Shown here: piece by piece, positions 47,254 through 55,810 of the stretch
How the letters are laid out: the number at the start of each line of letters is the position of its first letter
How positions within the stretch are numbered: the first letter of the stretch is position 1
Origin: Impatiens glandulifera
Lineage: Eukaryota; Streptophyta; Magnoliopsida; Ericales; Balsaminaceae
DNA length: 64,000 nt
Assembly: GCF_907164915.1 (NCBI RefSeq)
Contig: NW_025919491.1
Coordinates: forward strand, 1 to 64,000
Direction: 5' to 3'
Program-made: the position numbers and the translations under genes
Notes under the pieces: generated by a model
What the model was told of the DNA's origin: nothing
What the model saw: the letters and a program-made list of their open reading frames with translations, nothing else
The model's database searches: none

Positions 47254-47261
47254 TATTTAAG
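47254..47261 (+). promoter_or_regulatory. TATA-like box before C2 ORF-a
   Basis: TATTTAAG, 74 bp before the ATG, inside a segment (GGACAATAGGTTAG...ACTAGTATTTAAG) conserved in C1 at 28434-28470 on minus. It is weaker than the boxes of ORF-b and ORF-c. Confidence 0.4.
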
Positions 47262-47327
47262 AGAGGGTAACACTCACCACAAAACACACAAGTCACAAGA
47301 ATACTCTCTCACTAAGGCAAACTAACC

Positions 47328-48062
47328 ATGTCTCAATTCCCAAACATCCTCCAAGTAGATTTTGAATCCTGTACCGGTACCGAACACTATGAAGTGTATC
47401 GGATGATTAAGAAGTTAGAAGATACTGGTCTCCAGTATTTTCTGGATGATAAGCAAATCATCTACCCTGCATCCGTTATGGAATTCTACTACAATGCCAG
47501 AGTATTCCGGGGAACACCCCATTTTGAGACCCACATCCAATCCAAAGTTGGGGGGGTAATTTTCGACTTCACCGAGCAGGACTTTGGTCGGTGTTTCAGT
47601 CTGCCCAAGCAAGGGATCACAGATCTCAATCCTCCTGCGGACATTAAGGCTGAGGTATCCCTAGCCTTTGCCCGGTCGGATGAACCTGTCAATGATCATG
47701 GTTCTAAATCTCTCTTGAGAGCTGAGTACCAGCTCCTCAATGATGTGTTAGGAAGGGGCATCTTTGGAAGAGATGTCACTAACACCTACTGCGTGGCAAG
47801 TTTCAATATGATGGCCGCCATCATTACTGGCACACCGGTAAACTGGTCCCGGGTGCTGTTCGAAACCTTAGTTTGGATGATTAACGTCCAGTCGGTCGGT
47901 CTCATTCCCCAAATGAGCACCCTTCTGGTGGAACTCGGTGTTCCAACTTGCCCTGGCGAAAGCCTGAACCAGGCTCAGGTGCTAACTAGGGAAATGACCG
48001 ACTCTTTCTACAGTCGGTTTGAAAGAGAATGGAGGAGGAGAAACTTCAACCCTCCTCGTTAA
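47328..48062 (+). CDS. C2 ORF-a, accessory protein of the TGL-FL / LPxQG family
   Basis: 244 codons, intact. Start MSQFPNILQVDF at the first ATG after a CT/CA-rich leader. Motifs: EDTGLQYFLDD (31-41), MEFYYNARVF (51-60), FGRCFSLPKQG (86-96), GRGIFGRDVTNTYC (about 145), FNMMAAIITGTPVNW (about 160-175), LVELGVPTCPGE (about 205), and a basic tail with RRRNF. It aligns along its length with ORF-b and the N-terminal 220 residues of ORF-c. I recognise no named domain and cannot assign a function; no signal peptide, membrane segment or catalytic triad is seen. Similar proteins occur, from memory, in Lamiales predicted proteomes. Confidence 0.85.
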   Translation: MSQFPNILQVDFESCTGTEHYEVYRMIKKLEDTGLQYFLDDKQIIYPASVMEFYYNARVFRGTPHFETHIQSKVGGVIFDFTEQDFGRCFSLPKQGITDLNPPADIKAEVSLAFARSDEPVNDHGSKSLLRAEYQLLNDVLGRGIFGRDVTNTYCVASFNMMAAIITGTPVNWSRVLFETLVWMINVQSVGLIPQMSTLLVELGVPTCPGESLNQAQVLTREMTDSFYSRFEREWRRRNFNPPR

Positions 48063-48420
48063 GTCACTTCATCTGGCATCCGGTCGTTTTGCTGCATGTA
48101 CCGGATGCATCATTAACCATATCGGCCTCATCCATGTCCACTTCGGTTTTATTTGTGCTTTTCTTAACTTCATCATTTATGTATGTCATTTTCGGTGTTG
48201 TCTCTACCGTATTCGGTCTCCATCTAATATATATCATTATGTGTTAAATGCATTTAATGAGATAATCCAATTTAATGAGATAACTCCCAACCACCTGCAC
48301 ATTTAATTCCCAACTAATCTGGTTACTTTCCAACAAACATTTACCTCGAGATCTGCAAACCGCCACTTCCCAATGCACTTTGGAAAGGAAAAGATTCTTT
48401 TCCTTAATAAAACAAAACTA
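48063..48420 (+). other. C2 spacer after ORF-a
   Basis: Non-coding; likely 3' UTR of ORF-a and upstream region of ORF-b. Confidence 0.4.
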
Positions 48421-48436
48421 ACAATCAGTGCTCAGA

Positions 48437-48465
48437 TTTTCCCTCCAAAAACGATTCTATATAAG
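48437..48465 (+). promoter_or_regulatory. C2 ORF-b promoter: CCCTCCAAAA motif and TATA box
   Basis: TTTTCCCTCCAAAA (48437-48450) then TATATAAG (48458-48465), 88 bp before the ATG. A CT-repeat leader (CTCTCTCTCTCTCT near 48522) follows. The arrangement is conserved in C1. Confidence 0.55.
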
Positions 48466-48545
48466 GAGCCATCCTCCCTTCACTTTCTCACATCCACAAT
48501 CACTTGCACTTCTCTTGAATCTCTCTCTCTCTCTACATCATAATC

Positions 48546-49253
48546 ATGCCAAGCCGAACTTTGGGAAATTTCCTAAGTGTTGACTTCGGCTCATGCTTGG
48601 CCGAATGGTACTATGACCACCCAAAGAAACACATGTTTGAAAGTCTCATTGTTACCGGTCTTCAAGCCTTCCTTGACGAATCCGGTCCCATACTGACTGA
48701 GGATGTCAAGGAATTTTTTAGAAATGCTGTCAACTGGGGAGACCGCATTGTAACCACTGTAAGGAATCATACCTTCCGGCTTGATGAAGCCGAATTTGCC
48801 ACCCTCTTCAATCTGCCCAAAGAAGGGTTCTCTGATTTTCCGGCATTGGAGGGCACTGATGAATACTACTATGTGTACCGCTGCTTAGGAACCTTCGAGA
48901 CGGTGGAAACCTATGGGTTAAAAACCCGCCTCGGTCGAAGCACTCAGCTACTTCTTGAGATTGTCACTCGGTCCATTCTGTGCCAATCTGTAAATCAGCG
49001 GTTTTCAAAGAATACCTATAATATGATGACCCACATCTACAACCACACGCCCATCAATTGGGCAGCGGTCCTCTTTCAAACTTTGAGGAAAATGGTGCGG
49101 ACCAAGAAGGGTCTCGGCTTTGCACCCCACATCAGCAGGCTGATTCTCAAGTACCGGCCAGATTTTGGACCGGGCACACCGGCATCCCCCTCAAATATTC
49201 TCGATAGAGATGCCGTGGTGGAAAAGTACTCCAAAATGGTGTTTACTGATTAA
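48546..49253 (+). CDS. C2 ORF-b, accessory protein of the TGL-FL / LPxEG family
   Basis: 235 codons, intact, start MPSRTLGNFLSVDF. Motifs: VTGLQAFLDE (about 36-45), EFFRNA (about 56), FATLFNLPKEGFSDF (about 87-101), LLLEIVTRSILCQ (about 135-147), TYNMMTHIY and INWAAVLF (about 157-177), FGPGTPASPSNIL (about 208-220). It is clearly paralogous to ORF-a and the ORF-c N-terminus and orthologous to C1 26385-27173. Function unknown. The INW/VNW motif after NMM is shared by ORF-a, ORF-b and ORF-c and may mark a structural core. Confidence 0.85.
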   Translation: MPSRTLGNFLSVDFGSCLAEWYYDHPKKHMFESLIVTGLQAFLDESGPILTEDVKEFFRNAVNWGDRIVTTVRNHTFRLDEAEFATLFNLPKEGFSDFPALEGTDEYYYVYRCLGTFETVETYGLKTRLGRSTQLLLEIVTRSILCQSVNQRFSKNTYNMMTHIYNHTPINWAAVLFQTLRKMVRTKKGLGFAPHISRLILKYRPDFGPGTPASPSNILDRDAVVEKYSKMVFTD

Positions 49254-49510
49254 ACATCTTTATTTAAGTGTCTTTCTTTCGATCCTATCGGTTTCCATTC
49301 TAATAAAATACTGTTTCAGTTTTGATCGCTTCTCTTTACTCTTTGCATCTATCTAACATAACCGGCTTCACATCGTTCGTATCCGGTTTCATAAAATATG
49401 CTTAAAACTGTTAAACACCGATCAATCAAAAATCTGAAACACTATTAGAAACCGATCTGCCATTCGGTCTCAAAGAAATGATTGCGTGACCGATGACATA
49501 GGCAAAGAAC
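49254..49510 (+). other. C2 spacer between ORF-b and the ORF-c promoter
   Basis: Non-coding AT-rich spacer; no further feature seen. Confidence 0.4.
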
Positions 49511-49642
49511 TTTGGAGGGAAAATCTCCCGCCCAAAGACACCGCACACAGTTTCGCACGAAACCACGTCCTTTCGTTTTGGAGGGAAATTTCCCGCCCAT
49601 TCATGATGGGACGGTTTGGCTTCCAAACCGCGCCTATAAAAA
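49511..49642 (+). promoter_or_regulatory. C2 ORF-c promoter: E2F-like sites, palindrome and TATA box
   Basis: TTTGGAGGGAAAATCTCCCGCCC at 49511-49533 is followed by GGAGGGAAATTTCCCGCCC at 49580-49598. In the latter GGGAAATTTCCC is a perfect palindrome and TTTCCCGCC (49589-49597) fits the E2F consensus. TATAAAAA lies at 49635-49642, 100 bp before the ATG. C1 keeps the same elements in the same order. Confidence 0.6.
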
Positions 49643-49734
49643 GGGGGTCTTCGTCATATTTTTCATTCTCACAGAAATTCACTTTCTCTCTCTAAGCTAC
49701 TAAATCCTTCGAAACCGATTTCTCTCATTCAAAC

Positions 49735-51771
49735 ATGGGTCGTGATGCGGTATTGTTCAAACTATACTCTCAAGTAGACTTTGATGAGATTCGGCAACAT
49801 GGAACAACCGAGGCAAAAGGCGTAATTGACCGACTCATTAAAACCGGTCTGGGATATTTTCTGGAGGGACCTCACGTAATCTACAAGAACGCGGTTGAAG
49901 AGTTCTTCAAAACCGCAACCGTTTCCTACGACAGGATCCTCGCAACGGTTTGCGGCTCCCAAATAGAAATCACCGAAGCTGTAGTAGCCGAAAGTCTGCA
50001 TCTCCCAACCACCGGTATGGACGCAACAGCGGAGATGGACGATGACGTTTTTAAGATGGCTTGCCACCGTGTATCAGCAACAAACAAGCCGGTTCCCACA
50101 TCCGGAAAGAAACAACTGCTGAAACCGGAGCTCATCCCGGCGTGTGACGTATTTGCTAGGGCGATACTGGCAAGGGGAGGAAATTTCAGCAATCTGACCA
50201 AGGACAAAATCAGAATGATTTTTCGTCTAATGGAAGGCACAGAGATCAACTGGGCAAGATCGGTCTTCGGCAATCTTATGGAAATGGTGATACCGGACTC
50301 AGATAGGTCTTGGGGGTATGCAGTTCAACTCGGCAAGATCTTCTTACATCTAAAGATCAATGTCGGTCCCGGTGTTGGAATACTAAAACGCAACATCATT
50401 CGATCAAGGCATTTTCTTCCAAGAAAGCAGTCGGCCTCCAGTTCCACAGGTGGCCGAAAGAAGAAAGCCGCGAAGAAAACTACCCCGGCAAAAGCAAGCA
50501 CCGGAGGAAAGAGAAAAGAAAAAGTAATTTTCGAAGATCCACCTCAACAAACAGAGGATGAAGAATGGGACGATGAGGAAGCCGATTCAGAGGGAACCGA
50601 AAATGAAACGGTCCATGAGGACGATCTCTCGGCTCGGAGTCTGACCGATGCCGAACAAAGCTTCAATCCTGAGACCACCGAGGGTGGGGAAGGGAATCAT
50701 GAGGGAGCCGATAATGAAGGCCTCAGCAGGGAAGAAGCCGATGATGCCGAGGCCGAAAGATTAGCCCAGAATATCTTTCAGGGCATCATCAGGCGGAATG
50801 AGGACGTTATAAACTTATACTTGGAGTGGCATGAGCACCGCTTCAACACGAACTATAATAACATGATGACGGACTTGAACCAAGAGGATTGTTTCGCCAG
50901 GTTGGAGGACGTAGAGGACAATATCTTAAGCCTCACAAAATCCGGTACCATTCATGAGGTACAGTGCCGAACTTGCCTACTGATACCGAGAAGTCATCTT
51001 CGACAGATAAGAAGGCGTATCAGAAAGATTAAGGAAGAATATGCCGAAGGGGGATCGGTGTCTACCGTAGCACCGCGAGTATTAGAAAAACTTGAAAAAG
51101 GCAAATTGGAAGTACGCCAAGAGATAGCGAGGTTAGAAGCAATTTGCGTTCAGAAACAAGTTCCGGTGTATACCGCTCCGGTCATCGAAGACTTTCAAAT
51201 GGACTGGGCATCAACTTCGAGAGAAGACACCGCGACACCGAGGGACATCGAGACTCCGATGCCAGAAGATGATGAGGTATCGACTCCAAGAACTGTTGAG
51301 GTATCGACTCCAAGAACAATCGAGGTACCGACTCCAGGAACTGTTGAGGTACAAACTTTAGAGGATGTCGAGGTACCGATCCTGGAAAATGCGGCACTAA
51401 ACTTGGTGGATGCGGTCACATTAGAAACACCTACTGAGGTTGTTGAAATACTAGACTCCGATGTTGAGAGAGCCGACCCTAATCAGACCGAGCAGTCCGC
51501 TCCCACTCCTCCACCGGCAGCCACCGTCTCAGTTCCTTCTAAGGAATGGATTGAAGACCGACTTCAAGAAATTGAAGCATCCGTTTCGGGACGGATTGGT
51601 GAGCAACTTAAGAAACTTGAAGTGTCCACATCGGGGCAGGTTGAAGACCGGCTTCAGAAATTTGAAGCATCAATATCTGAGCTGATTGATGACCGAATAA
51701 CTGAACACAACGTCTCTAAGCTTCAACCGCTCAAGGATAGATGCGAGACCGTTTTCGATTCGGCCATGTAG
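49735..51771 (+). CDS. C2 ORF-c, large accessory protein, N-terminal part of ORF-c/d
   Basis: 678 codons. Residues 1-230 are the accessory domain shared with ORF-a/b (KTGLGYFLEG, EEFFKTA, LHLPTTGMD, LTKDKIRMIFRLMEG, INWARSVF). Then a lysine/arginine patch (about 238-262) that could be a nuclear localisation signal, acidic low complexity (about 268-345), a WHEHRFN block conserved in C1 (about 363), five 8-residue EVSTPRTV-like repeats (514-553) and three or four 15-residue WIEDRLQEIEASVSG-like coiled-coil repeats (605-664). It ends at a UAG (51769-51771); the same frame continues directly as ORF-d. In C1 this codon is not a stop. No signal peptide or membrane segment. Confidence 0.8.
   Translation: MGRDAVLFKLYSQVDFDEIRQHGTTEAKGVIDRLIKTGLGYFLEGPHVIYKNAVEEFFKTATVSYDRILATVCGSQIEITEAVVAESLHLPTTGMDATAEMDDDVFKMACHRVSATNKPVPTSGKKQLLKPELIPACDVFARAILARGGNFSNLTKDKIRMIFRLMEGTEINWARSVFGNLMEMVIPDSDRSWGYAVQLGKIFLHLKINVGPGVGILKRNIIRSRHFLPRKQSASSSTGGRKKKAAKKTTPAKASTGGKRKEKVIFEDPPQQTEDEEWDDEEADSEGTENETVHEDDLSARSLTDAEQSFNPETTEGGEGNHEGADNEGLSREEADDAEAERLAQNIFQGIIRRNEDVINLYLEWHEHRFNTNYNNMMTDLNQEDCFARLEDVEDNILSLTKSGTIHEVQCRTCLLIPRSHLRQIRRRIRKIKEEYAEGGSVSTVAPRVLEKLEKGKLEVRQEIARLEAICVQKQVPVYTAPVIEDFQMDWASTSREDTATPRDIETPMPEDDEVSTPRTVEVSTPRTIEVPTPGTVEVQTLEDVEVPILENAALNLVDAVTLETPTEVVEILDSDVERADPNQTEQSAPTPPPAATVSVPSKEWIEDRLQEIEASVSGRIGEQLKKLEVSTSGQVEDRLQKFEASISELIDDRITEHNVSKLQPLKDRCETVFDSAM
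51274..51393 (+). repeat. 24-bp (8-codon) repeats inside ORF-c
   Basis: Five units encoding EVSTPRTV, EVSTPRTI, EVPTPGTV, EVQTLEDV and EVPILENA. C1 lacks this expansion. Confidence 0.8.
51547..51726 (+). repeat. 45-bp (15-codon) repeats inside ORF-c
   Basis: Units read WIEDRLQEIEASVSG, RIGEQLKKLEVSTSG, QVEDRLQKFEASISE and a shorter LIDDRITEHN. The pattern favours a coiled coil. C1 has one unit only (WVENRFQEFEDSE). Confidence 0.75.
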
Positions 51772-52605
51772 TTCGCCGATGTGACAAAGAACGTTGTGGA
51801 TTACCATCAAACGCGCCTGGAGCAACTTAGCACCGGACTATGGGAAGAGGCCGGTGAGCGAGAAAATTGTGCTCATCATATTTTAGCTCTGGAGAGTCTC
51901 ACTTCGAAATTACAGAAGGATTTCGAACGGGTTGATCCGACAATTGAACGAGTCTCGGTACTGGAAAAGAAAAACGATGATCTCGTGGCCGAAGTAAAGG
52001 CACTAACTGAGCAGATGGCCGAAATTCTGAAGGCCAAGGAAAACGCAGATGCCGCGGCCATAGAGGCCGATGCTCTAGTTGCAAAGAGGGTCCAAGAAAG
52101 GCTGGACGCCGAAGCCAGCAAGGACAAAGAGCCGCAGCGAGTATCTCAGATGACCGACGAAGAAATAGAGGCCGAAAGAGTAAGAAGGGGCGAGGCCTTA
52201 TTCCCAGGATATGCTGAGAAAGCGGCCAGACTGGCTGCGGACGATGCCGCACGACTGGAACGGGAAGCACGAAGGCTGGCCGACTTTGCAAAGGAAAATG
52301 AGAAAAAGAAGAAGGCAGCCGCTTCCGTTTCAGCACCAGCAACTTCCGTTTCAGCACCGGCAGCCTCAGCTTCGGCATCAAAGAAAAGAAAGAGGCCGGC
52401 TAGTAAGAAAGTTCGAATTCTCGAGACGCTCAACACGATCTCTGAACCGGCAGAAACGCGCCCCTCGCAGCAAGCCGACCTAATCGAGGAGGAAGTCGTA
52501 GAACAGTTGCGGTCCCGATCAAAAAGGCCACGATCTTCCCAGCCGCAACCGCCACCACCACCGAAGAGAAAGAAGAGTGCCTACGAATTCACGGACTCAG
52601 AATAG
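51772..52605 (+). CDS. C2 ORF-d, C-terminal part of ORF-c/d after a UAG
   Basis: Same frame as ORF-c, open for 277 codons after the UAG; no AUG lies near its start, so it probably needs readthrough or is dead. It has an alanine/glutamate/lysine-rich coiled-coil-like stretch (KNDDLVAEVKALTEQMAE and onward), a KKKKAAAS linker, a KKRKRPASKK basic patch (NLS-like) and the terminal motif YEFTDSE. C1 encodes the same protein ending YDFSDSE. The conserved acidic end suggests function in the ancestor. Confidence 0.7.
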   Translation, partial: FADVTKNVVDYHQTRLEQLSTGLWEEAGERENCAHHILALESLTSKLQKDFERVDPTIERVSVLEKKNDDLVAEVKALTEQMAEILKAKENADAAAIEADALVAKRVQERLDAEASKDKEPQRVSQMTDEEIEAERVRRGEALFPGYAEKAARLAADDAARLEREARRLADFAKENEKKKKAAASVSAPATSVSAPAASASASKKRKRPASKKVRILETLNTISEPAETRPSQQADLIEEEVVEQLRSRSKRPRSSQPQPPPPPKRKKSAYEFTDSE

Positions 52606-52745
52606 GGACTATCCTTCTTTTTCTTACTTACCTTAGTATTTTTGCTTAGTACTTTCCGGCTATCTATGAATATATAAAGTTATTTTTGAATACCGGCCTT
52701 ATTTTGCATTTCTACATGATTTTGATAATTTTAAATAAAATAATC
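52606..52745 (+). other. C2 3' non-coding region
   Basis: AT-rich, likely end of the ORF-c/d transcript; no distinct terminator seen. Confidence 0.4.
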
Positions 52746-52934
52746 AAAAAGGGAGAAATTGTTAGATAAAAGATAAAGACTCTTCCAAAACCTTTCTCAA
52801 AATTTTCTCCCAAAATTTTTCGAAAAATTCTCTAAGTCTTTTTCAAAAACCGGACAAACAAAAACAACCGGCCTACGGTTGCAAACTTACATAATTTTGA
52901 TAATTTTAAATAAAATAATCAAAAAGGGAGAAAT
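52746..52934 (+). repeat. C2 duplicated polypurine tract
   Basis: AAAAAGGGAGAAAT occurs at 52746-52759 and 52921-52934, each followed by TGTTAGATAAA. The second directly precedes the 3' LTR; the first precedes an LTR-start-like sequence 175 bp upstream. Both copies also share the AATTTTAAATAAAATAATC lead-in. Confidence 0.85.
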
Positions 52935-54255
52935 TGTTAGATAAATTCATACCGGTTCAAATAAACCTAACTTAAACAAACTTCCTACGCAGGAACAAGG
53001 AACCGGACCGGATGAACAAAAGAAAACCAACTGAAGAAACCGAACCGGTCAAGCTACCAAACCGATCAAGAATATTCGGTACGCGACCGCACAGAGGAAG
53101 GATCGGCCAAAGCCTAAAAGCCAGATCCATCAAATAGCCGATCAACCCTCAAGACAAACATAACCGGAATAAGCCCGGTCACTTCACTATCAAAAGATAT
53201 TCGGCCAAGTCAAGCGGCCAACCTAGGCCAAGTCAAGAGGCCGACCTGCACAAGAAGACACTTTGGGTATCTGTTGAGAATGATACCAAAGGAGCAGACT
53301 GAATACTTCCATATCCATGCAAGTCTGAGGAAAGACTGTAGGATGCAGAAAACAGTACTACCGGATCTTTCCACTTCGGGATAAGCCAGAAAGGAAATCT
53401 TCAAAGTACAGACAACTGTCCAAGCAGACAGTGCCTACATTGAGTAAAAGACAAACCCAGCAGGTTTGCCTTACAGACCGACAGGTCTGAAACAGGATAC
53501 CAGGTCTGAGACGACCGGCAGGTCTGAGACACTGAATCACTGCATCTCTGATCAGCCAATCAGATTCAAGGCTTCGAAATATGACCGTTGGCATATTTCA
53601 CCTATAAAAGGAGGCAGTTGCAGAAGAGTAAATGCAGTCACTAAGGGACATCAAGCAGACATTAAGGCAGTTACTAAGAATTACAAAGAGAGCATTTACT
53701 ACAAGCAATAACAGTGTGGTATTCTAAGAAAGCCTAAGTGCTAAATTCTGAGTGTGTGCTACAATTTCAGTGAGAATTGTAAGAGTGTTATCGAGCAGGA
53801 AATAAGTCTCGATCGGATTGTATTTGTATTCCTTAGTGAATATCCTTCTCGCGGTTTCGAGAGGAAGGGGTGACGTAGGAGTTTTATCTCCGAACATCCA
53901 TAAAATCTGTTGTGTCATTTACTTTCTGTTGGCTTCCTTACATAACCGACTAACTTAACCATACCGCTCCAAACCGATTCACTACTAACCATACCGAATA
54001 TCCAGATAACCGAAACCGACCCACCATTCTTCAAATCTCCATCATCTGAAACCGACTTCGCCTATCACACACGTGTACCGCTTCAAATTGAAAGCAAACC
54101 TCTTCCGCGCTTGAACCTAGTTCAAGGGTTTGTGACAGGTTGTGTAGTATTGAAACCCCGGTGTTAATCTCTAACCGGATTAATCACCACCCTACGAGTG
54201 AGAACCGCTAACCGGTCCAACCCCCGGTCCACCAGCGGCGACCTAGATCCTAACA
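52935..54255 (+). repeat. C2 3' LTR (1321 bp)
   Basis: Same length and ends as the 5' LTR; TATA box at 53603-53609. It is followed by ATTAG (54256-54260). Confidence 0.96.
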
Positions 54256-54264
54256 ATTAGACTA

Positions 54265-55805
54265 TGATAGGATCGGCTTAATCGATAGAATCGGGGGTCT
54301 GGCTATTGATGACGACTTAGGACAAACAATTTGATAGAAATCCTGTTAGGGATTTAAATCACTTTCTAATCTGCACAAACCTTTTCAAACTCTTGAACGA
54401 TTCAAATGTGGAAATGTTTGCTCAGGTTTGAAGCTAAGAACCAAGAATGAGAAGATGAAAGAATAGAAAAGACACAGCAGCTTGTTTAGGGATGTTCGGA
54501 GCTAACTCTCCTATGTCACCCCTTCTTCCAACCATCGGAAGGATTCAATATACTTTCGAATCAAATACAGTTGAACAAATAGCTCACTGTTGAATACAAT
54601 AGACTCTATTAAACTTATAATATGATTAATAATATCACTCAGCTAAAACAATGCTTTGATTCTAACTCTCTCTTGATAAAACACACAATAAAAGTTAGAA
54701 AGCAACTCATTTGTATACGTAGATTGAATACTATGTAATTCCAGAAAGTCTTTTGTTGTCCTTGAGGATATTTAAATAAGGAGCAGGTACCAACTGTCGA
54801 ATCTTCCATAATGACACGTGGCGAGTTTCCATTGGAACACCTCCATAGTACACAACAAACTCTGAGCACTAGGATCGTGGTCGTACCAATCTGGTAGTGC
54901 GCCAAATATTCTTCAAAGATATTCCTGCAAAATCAAGTAGTGGGAAGAATATTTTCTTACGTGGCATTAATCAATTGGTTTCAATTGGCTGTCATACTAA
55001 TCTTCACTGGAAAGTGGAGCAGGAGTAGCGTACAGCTAGTTGATCGTGGGTAGACGTGTGCTAGTCTCAATCAACTTCTTTAAGCTTGGCATTAGACGTA
55101 TTTCATTTAGACGACCTCATCTAATGAAATTAGACGTCCACGTCTAATAGCAGGATCCATTAGACCACCTGGTCTAACGGGATTAGACGACACGTCTAAT
55201 TACAGTTTCCTTAAGACTAATCTAAAGGAGTTAGACTACACGTCTAACTTTCATTAGATAGACTGTACGTCTAACTTTCATTAGTTAGACTGCACGTCTA
55301 ACTATACATCCCTTCAGACTAATCTGAAGGATTTAAACTGCACGTCTAACTTTCATCTGTTAGACTGCACGTCTATCTACGTCTGTTAGACTGCACGTCT
55401 AACTCCGTCTGTTAGACTGCACGTCTAACTCCGTCTGTTAGACTGCACGTCTAACTCCGTCTGTTAGACTGCACGTCTAACAACGTCTGTTAGACTGCAC
55501 GTCTAACAACGTCTGTTAGACTGCACGTCTAACAACGTCTGTTAGACTGCACGTCTAACAACGTCTCTTAGACTGCACGTCTAACAACGTCTGTTAGACT
55601 GTACGTCTAACTCTGTATAACTCAATGCATCTAATGTCCAATCTGTTTAATGAACTTCATTAAGACTTAGTCTAATATAACCTTTTTTCGATACACCTGC
55701 ACCAAAAACGATTAGACAGCATAAATTGAGTTCTATATATATTCATTATCAAAATTCCAATAGTCAAACTACTTTGACATTTAGTCAAAATAATTTGACC
55801 CAACA
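54265..55805 (-). mobile_element. Solo LTR of an A-related copia element (1541 bp)
   Basis: On minus it starts TGTTGGGTCAAATTATTT (55805) and ends CTATCA (54265), like element A. GACTA at 54260-54264 and 55806-55810 is a perfect target duplication, and no internal sequence is present, so it arose by LTR-LTR recombination. C2 inserted four bases from its left end. Confidence 0.9.
55335..55615 (-). repeat. 26-bp hairpin array inside the solo LTR
   Basis: Ten to eleven copies of a unit such as GTCTGTTAGACTGCACGTCTAACTCC (26 bp; written here from 55381 in part). The core TTAGAC-TGCAC-GTCTAA is an inverted repeat, the same word pair as in the 131-bp array of element A. Confidence 0.88.
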
Positions 55806-55810
55806 GACTA

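Larger units (their letters stand above)
40340..54255 (+). mobile_element. Complete young copia element C2 with three accessory genes
   Basis: 13,916 bp: 5' LTR 40340-41660, primer site, gag, pol (one open frame), ORF-a, ORF-b, ORF-c/d, duplicated polypurine tract, 3' LTR 52935-54255. ATTAG at 40335-40339 and 54256-54260 is a perfect target duplication. Both LTRs are 1321 bp and I count four differences (about 0.3%), so insertion is recent. Copia order (integrase before RT) is clear. The size and extra 3' genes resemble the SIRE/Maximus lineage, but lineage is inferred. Gag has a knuckle histidine-to-tyrosine change and ORF-c/d a UAG, so its own autonomy is doubtful. Confidence 0.96.

Noticed and set aside
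49735..52605. Envelope-like (retroviral) gene
   Set aside because: No signal peptide, membrane segment or cleavage site is visible; basic patches and coiled coils suggest an intracellular, perhaps nuclear protein.
47328..52605. Cluster of host genes between transposons
   Set aside because: All lie inside one element bounded by matching LTRs and a target duplication, and C1 has the same set.
54639..54905. Minus-strand open frame in the solo LTR
   Set aside because: It lies within LTR sequence without coding conservation in the related A LTRs.
55335..55615. CRISPR-like direct repeats
   Set aside because: No unique spacers; it is a continuous 26-bp tandem array inside a plant LTR.
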